This document shows positions 58,220-64,000 of a stretch of 64,000 nucleotides of DNA, in pieces. The stretch lies in assembly GCA_020466095.1 (NCBI GenBank), contig CM035806.1, forward strand, positions 132,318,422 to 132,382,421, read 5' to 3'. Both the position numbers and the translations under genes were made by a program. A model generated the notes under the pieces. It saw nothing but the letters and a program-made list of their open reading frames with translations, did not search any database and was not told the DNA's origin. The DNA comes from Chlorops oryzae. Its lineage: Eukaryota; Arthropoda; Insecta; Diptera; Chloropidae. Every line of letters starts with the position of its first letter. The stretch's first letter is position 1.

Positions 58220-61153
58220 TCAGTTATTGCGTTTATGCGGTGGCACATAATAACGCATTGCTGTTCTCATCGGCGGATGGGGATGAGCCGTCGTTGGAGG
58301 CAGTTGTTGCGGTGGTGGTGCTTGAGGCGTCACCTGAATAGGCTGTTGAATATTATAATTGTTAATGGGTCTATGATGCGCATCCGTTATCGGCAAACAA
58401 TCGGCCTTGAGAACTTCTTCATGATTATTGTAGCCAATGTAATAAACGACGCACGTTTTATCGCCGATAGCTGTAATTTCAGCTTCATAGTACTGGAAAA
58501 TTGGAGAAGTGAAATAGTGAGACGTGACTAATGAATGAAACTAAATCGTATGATATGATAAATTCTTTTACCTGACCATCTTCCCAATACTTTGCCATAC
58601 AGAGATCGCCTATTTTCCACATCCAAGAATCAGCTGGAATGCTGCTCGTTATACCAAAGTGATGTGGTGGGTGCATAGGCGCAATTGCAGCTACTGGTAC
58701 TGGGACTGGGACTGGTACCGGTACAGGGACAGCAGCTGCCATCGGTGCTTGCATTGGTGGTGGCGGTGCTGCTTGCAGATATTCGATGGGTGGCGCTTGT
58801 GCAGGGTTCGGTTGCGCTTGCGCCACCATCGTTTCCAATCCGATCGCCTTGCCTTGACTCCGCATTAAATTCATTGCGTATTCATTGGCCTCCTTGGACT
58901 GGAAACCGATTATCTTACTCGGATCATAGGCAAAACCGTTGGGCAACAGCGTCGTTGTGGCAATATTAACTGGTGCCGCTGCTACAGCAACAGTACTAAT
59001 GGGATGTGCACTCGATGTAGCAACGATGGCTATGCTATTCGCGTTACTCGATGCCGGCATTGATGAGGCTGTTCCTTGCGGCCTCTGAAGTGGGGCATAA
59101 TTTCGCTTCTGTGTGACTAAGCCCGTATACTGCTGTTGGTGCGGTTGATGGGGTTGATGTGCTGCATGAGGTTGATGGGTTTGATGCGATTGATGTTGTT
59201 GAAGCGATTGCTGCGCTTGTTGTTGTTGTTGTTGATGATTGCGATTTCGATTGGTATTGGATCTATTATTGCTTTGATTATCTCCTCTTGTTCTTCCTGC
59301 GCTTTGGTGATTCATATTGTTGGATTGCATTGTTGTATTCATATTGGTTTCGGTGTTTTGATTTTGGTTTTGATTTGGATTTTGGTTGCTATTGTTATTA
59401 ACCGGTGGCCTTCTGTTGTTACCACGATCCGATTCACCACCAGCTCGTCTATTACCCGATTCATTATACGATGAATTCCGATTGCCTCTACTGTTTTGCC
59501 TATTTGAATATTCAGCGGACTTGCTGCCACCTCTGATGCCACCTCCGAAGCCGCTTGAACGCTCCTTTCTATTCGTTTCATAAGTAGAATCGGGTTTTCC
59601 ATAGCGCCCAGTTGTTTGCCGGTTCTCGGAGTATCGCACTGCTTTTGATTCCGACGATTGCCTCTGCTGCTGCTGATACTGCTGATTTGAGCCATGTGTG
59701 TTGTTCGTTGTTGTGGCCTTCCTTTCTCGGTCGTTACCCGCCACATCGGCATTTGATGTATGAGGTGTTTGTTGTTTTGATTGATTCGGTTTTTGTGCTT
59801 CGCTAGCCTCATTTGACTTTTGAGCATTCTATATTTAAAGGAGAGATTTATGTGTAGAAAAATCGATTCATATTTTTTTTGTAAGCCAAACGTACCGCAG
59901 GCAATTTATCCGTTAGAAAATCGAACAATGATACATTTCCAACGGGTTTCGTAGATACTGCAGAATCATCTGCAGATTTTGCTGTACCTTTTTTAGGACC
60001 TAAATCGCGCTGTTCGCGTGCTGACACCGTTGAACGTGCACCTGCGTTGGTAGCTGCTTTTGCACCATTTTCAATTGGTTTGCTCTCTTGCCGCCTTTTC
60101 AGATTGTACAATGCACGCTCCAGGTTATTATTGGTCGCACGAAGAAATTGCCGGGCCTCCTCTTCGCTATAGCCTTTGTCTAGAATTTTCTTTATATCGT
60201 AATCTAAAATCTGTTGTCCTCCGCCACCAAAGATCTAAAAGCGATGAAGAAAAAGTAAAGACCATTATCAATCAGCGCAGCTCTCATTAACTAAAATTAC
60301 CTTTTTCGTGCCGCCTTTGGCAGCTTCCGCAATGGCTTCACTGCGCATAGCATTGAACTCTTCGTTATCCTTATTATCTTTATCCTTTTCGTTTGCAATT
60401 TGTAAACTCTTGAAATTTCGATCCTTTCCGAGTCCGTGGTTCTCAGTTACAGCATCTAAGCTTTTGCCAAACGCAATCCAAGGCGGTGGGCCTGATGTTC
60501 CACTAGCTCGTCGTATATTTTTTGCATAGAATTGCATCGAGCGTGCCACTTCCCATTTCTCGACGAGCGCGCTAACATTGCCGCCAAGAACACTTATGTC
60601 CTGATTCCGAAGTAGTACGTGACCACCGAGCAGCTCGATGTTTTCACCTTTAAAACGTATTTTCGTCCCGGGCGGAACATTCAAATCCAACGATGGCACC
60701 TTCTCCACTTCCAATGCCCTAACAGACGTCTGGCCATCGCTTAGCTCAAGACATAGCATTCGCGGCGCAGAGCTCGTTTCACTTATTTTAGGCGCCGCTA
60801 TATTCCGTGCCCACTGCAATTGCAGTACAACTGGACCATTGAGTGTTTCTCCAAGCCGTGCTGAGAGCGCTCCCTCGGCGATTTCGCGGAAATCAATCTG
60901 TGCACAAGGAAGATAGATTCATGAAAAAAAGAACCGACAGAGAAATTACAATAACCAATCCACTCACATCGAGACACAATTTAATAATTTCATTGACATC
61001 ATTGCACTTTTCAGATGGCAGTACCTTCTTTAGACCCGATTCGCTTAAATACCTTAGAGCATTTGTATATGAAAACATGAGAAATTAGCTCAAAAAACAA
61101 ATTAAGAAGTCTTTTTACCAGCCAAGCGAACGTAATTCCTCGAGTAAACCCAT
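58220..61153 (-). CDS. Tdrd3: Tudor domain-containing protein 3
   Basis: Six coding exons on the minus strand: 61153-61119, 61052-60968, 60897-60301, 60234-59896, 59828-58572, 58492-58220. They total 2586 nt, 861 residues, all phases consistent. TDRD3 binds methylarginine and works with topoisomerase 3-beta at R-loops and in RNA granules. Domains: N-terminal DUF1767/OB fold (residues about 1-170, with GPVVLQLQWARNI and PPGTKIRFKGENIELLGGHVLL), UBA (IFGGGGQQILDYDIKKILDKGYSEEEARQFL, about 240-290), long Gln/Asn/Arg-rich linker, and the Tudor domain (about 750-808, DLCMAKYWEDGQ joined across an exon boundary to YYEAEITAIGDKTCVVYYIGYNN). The C-terminus RYYVPPHKRNN resembles the exon-junction-complex binding motif. 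The OB-fold half that contacts Top3-beta is complete. Confidence 0.95.
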
Positions 61154-61382
61154 TTTGTCCTAATAAGCAAGTATTATAGTACCTCCAGCTCTGTCAAATT
61201 TTGTACCACGCAAACAGTGTTGCCAGATAGGTGATTTTGAGACTACATTCAAGCCGATTTAACAAGGTGGCAGCGTTGCCACTCGCTTAATTTTTTCTTC
61301 GTAGTCAAATAAGTATCAAATCTATCTGAAAAGTATCCAAAAAATTTATTTGTGTAGCTATCGATTATTGATGTGTCCAGAG

Positions 61383-61927
61383 CAGGGTTCGAACTTTACT
61401 GCAATTGCAGTAGATCTACTGCGTTTTTTTTTGAAATTTTTGATATCTACTGCGACACTGCGAAAAGCTTAAAATCTACTGCGATTTTCGTCCCTGGTGT
61501 CGCTCGATTTTTTTTTGTCAAACCAAACTCCTAACGATAACTACCAAAAAAGTACCAATTTTGGCTGTACATTATCAACACCGCAATTCTATTTGTAACA
61601 AAGATACTATTGTTGTCCTTGTTTAACATCTTGGATTTTCCATTGAAGCTTATATGTCGCGATATTAACAGTTTGACAGCTGATATAACAGAAAAAAAAT
61701 CTTGCCAACAATCTTCGCTTCACATTGGAAGACGCGCAATATGGCGAAATATTTACATGAAATGTACTTTTTGTTTATTTTTTCTTTTTATTTGAAAAGA
61801 ATAAAATATATTTTTGTTATAAAAAAAAGATTTGTTATGATTTTTAGTTTTACTGCGCAAAATTCAAATCTACTGCCCTTTTTTGTTAAAACTGGTGCAC
61901 TTTCTTCTTCGCCAGGTTCCAACCCTG
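61383..61927. mobile_element. 545-bp hAT MITE
   Basis: CAGGGTTCGAAC at the left and GTTCCAACCCTG at the right are flanked by perfect 8-bp copies of GTCCAGAG (61375-61382, 61928-61935). Internal CTACTGC/GCAGTAG motifs repeat near both ends. There is no transposase. It sits about 230 bp upstream of the Tdrd3 start codon. Confidence 0.92.
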
Positions 61928-61935
61928 GTCCAGAG

Positions 61936-62780
61936 TATACTTTCTAGGTATGTGCTAGATTTAATTTGTTATAAAGTGAATTCCTTGAATAATATATATG
62001 TGTTTTCAGAAGAATGTTTCTATTTGGGAGGCAGTATATCATTGTATCTTTGAATTTTGAATGCATTCAGTTATTCATTAATACAATTATATCGAAAACG
62101 ACAACGCTGCAAGGTGGTAGCAGTAGAAAGCATGGTTCTTTTTCTTCATTTTTAAAAAGGAGTGTTTTCAAAGCTGACGTCCTCTTGTTTGGGGTTTTTT
62201 CAATGCCCCCTTGACAGAAGGTCGAACGCATATAAAATGCATTTAAAGCCTGCTATGGTTCTTACTTTGATTTGTAACTATGAATATGTAATTTTTATAT
62301 TTAACTAAAACAAGAAATTATCATTACTTTATTAATTTTACAAATATTAATATGCAATATATGATCCTATTTAGCTTTTAGTTTTATCTGCAAAATACTT
62401 CCCTTCGCCTTTTAAAAACTCTTTTACCAAGAAGACCTGACAGCACAATGAATTCAGTGCGGCCAGCTTAAAGGATTCCTATAAATTTTTTGGGAGTTTT
62501 CTGAATTGTTTTTATTAGAAAACTACACTGCATATATTTGAAAGCGAATTTTCCTATGGATTTTCTTATAGAAAGCAAATGAATGGAGATTTTTTGAAAT
62601 CCTTTGGGGGGGAAAAGATGCTGTAAATTTCTGGCAGCAATCAATTTAAGCGCACTCATATCCTTGCCACAATTTTATTATTTTGGCATCAGCTTAAGCT
62701 AACATGAACGGCGACAAAGTTTTTTAAAAGCCGACGTCATTTCGAAAATGTTGACGGGATAATAAATATATTAAAAAACC
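61936..62780. other. No gene seen
   Basis: AT-rich sequence with short meaningless frames. No repeat boundary was identified. Confidence 0.45.
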
Positions 62781-62811
62781 CACACCGACATTGTTGCTAC
62801 TTTCTTCTAAA

Positions 62812-63268
62812 GCAACTGGACAGATTGCCTGGAATAGTTATTGCACGTCGAGGCGCTTCGTTAGATTTGTTGAATGTTGTTGCTTCAAAACGGATACATC
62901 CGCATGCGAAGGTATATGCATTTATTATCATTGTAATCAATCTAGTCTTTTCTCAATAGATTGCTTGTGCATTAATTTTGCAGGAAGTTGGCATTAGTGA
63001 AAAAATCGACTATCTGTTGCCAATCTCCACAGGAAAAAGTTATGTCAGGAGACATTATCTTGACATCGTCATTGATATTTCCAATTGGGATTGTTTACGT
63101 TATAATAACGTTAACATCTGGCATCACTGTTACTTTTCAAATACTTCCTTTAAGACGGTTATGTACGCTTACCAACGTACGTCAATCGTGAGGATGTTTA
63201 TCCAAAAGACATTTCACATATTTTCATTGGAAAAATTCGAATCGAATTCCTTAATGTTTAGCAAATAA
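62812..63268 (+). other. Possible exon pair of an unknown gene
   Basis: After a TTCTTCTAAAG acceptor-like site, the frame LDRLPGIVIARRGASLDLLN to HPHAK ends at a GTATAT donor (about 62913). A TTTTGCAG acceptor (about 62984) would join EVGISEKIDYLLPISTGKSY and continue to a stop at 63268. The first piece has protein-like composition. I do not recognise it, the donor is weak, and no further exon was found before 64000. Confidence 0.2.
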
Positions 63269-64000
63269 TGTTGTTCCGAATGAATCACAACAGAATCATA
63301 ATTTCAATAGTCTTCGTTTAAAATTCAAATATAATTAACCCGTATGCTGTATGCCAAAATGCTGTCGCGTGTATGCATGTCTTAAAACTGAACTACTGTT
63401 GTGCGTGTATGGCTTCTTCTGAAATCAATTGGCAAAGTTTTGTCGTCATGCCCAGCAGTCGGTGCGTAGCGCGCGAATTTGAGTGGAAATGAACGCGATT
63501 TTAATTTTATGAAACTATAAAACGTGCAAACGTAATTATTACGAGAATATTCTCTTAAGAATTAAACAAAAAATTCAGTTGAATAAAAATATAGAAAATT
63601 TTCAAATTACAAAAACAACAACTTTTAAAGAAATCGAAATTTTCTTTTTTTGCCTTTTTTGTAGGGTTACAGTGTGTGTAACGGTTATTTCAGCAGTTGG
63701 CGGCTTTTTGTTTTGAAAATAAAAGCAAAAAAAAAAAAAAAATTAAATAAATAAATCAATCTCAGGAATTTTGAGGACTGTTGAATTCGTTTTGAATATT
63801 TTCGTCCAATGTAAACAAATCGCGTAAGTCATCATCATACTTTTCGATTGACAATTGATGTGAGAATTTATACAATATAAGTATTTATGATTTTTATAAT
63901 TTTTTTTTTTTTAATTTGAAGTATTGAGGTTTCAAGGTAATGACTGGGCAGGTTATTGGCCACGATTGTGGGTGTTTTTACTTATATGTAGTGGGTTTTT
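63269..64000. other. Right-edge stretch, no gene seen
   Basis: AT-rich with poly-A and poly-T runs. Nothing recognisable before the window ends. Confidence 0.45.

Noticed and set aside
58070..59806. Several plus-strand ORFs (up to 153 codons)
   Set aside because: Antisense to Tdrd3 exons 5 and 6.

Overview
The window looks like nuclear DNA of a higher fly (Diptera: Schizophora), probably a tephritid fruit fly or close relative. The evidence is an AT-rich background, many 50-90 nt introns with GTAAGT donors, insect-type Sod1, ash1 and Taf6, a member of the insect hexamerin storage-protein family, DINE-1/HINE-like Helentron repeats and an irritans-type mariner. The species cannot be fixed from sequence alone.

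Layout. Positions 101-511 (-) hold the 5' coding exons of a gene that runs off the left edge and that I do not recognise. Positions 512-9240 are repeats: a Harbinger-type MITE, a tRNA-like SINE, a Helentron relative, a palindromic element split by a dead mariner, and a small MITE. A hexamerin-family gene (9245-11409, +) converges on Taf6 (14010-11738, -). Taf6 is divergent from ash1 (16109-32022, +), the largest gene here. Its 6 kb intron is packed with nested transposons. Positions 32023-40800 are the ash1 3' region followed by mobile elements, including a piggyBac-like remnant and an internally deleted hAT. ABCF3 (40802-45267, +) follows, then a second Helentron copy, a tRNA-like segment and a MITE, then Sod1 (49298-48377, -). 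Positions 49300-58200 are accessory DNA: a transposon inside a transposon, a 125-131 bp palindrome-rich tandem array, a foldback, a SINE and several MITEs. Tdrd3 (61153-58220, -) is next. The right end holds a hAT MITE and one weak exon pair.

The intact genes work in chromatin and transcription (ash1, a Trithorax-group H3K36 methyltransferase; Taf6, a TFIID/SAGA subunit), RNA granules and translation (Tdrd3, ABCF3), oxidative defence (Sod1) and larval amino-acid storage (hexamerin). They do not form a single pathway. ash1 and Taf6 share a divergent promoter region with DRE-like motifs.

All exon joins were worked out by hand from splice sites and frame. For Taf6, ABCF3, Sod1 and Tdrd3 they give closed reading frames of 659, 740, 153 and 861 residues. 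ash1 gives about 3080 residues but needs two offsetting 1-nt corrections. The most notable structural result is the number of DNA transposons whose exact ends and target-site duplications can be read directly, many nested in one another. I found no clear new cellular system. The best candidates for undescribed material are the nested unclassified transposons and the 51.8-53.9 kb palindromic satellite block.
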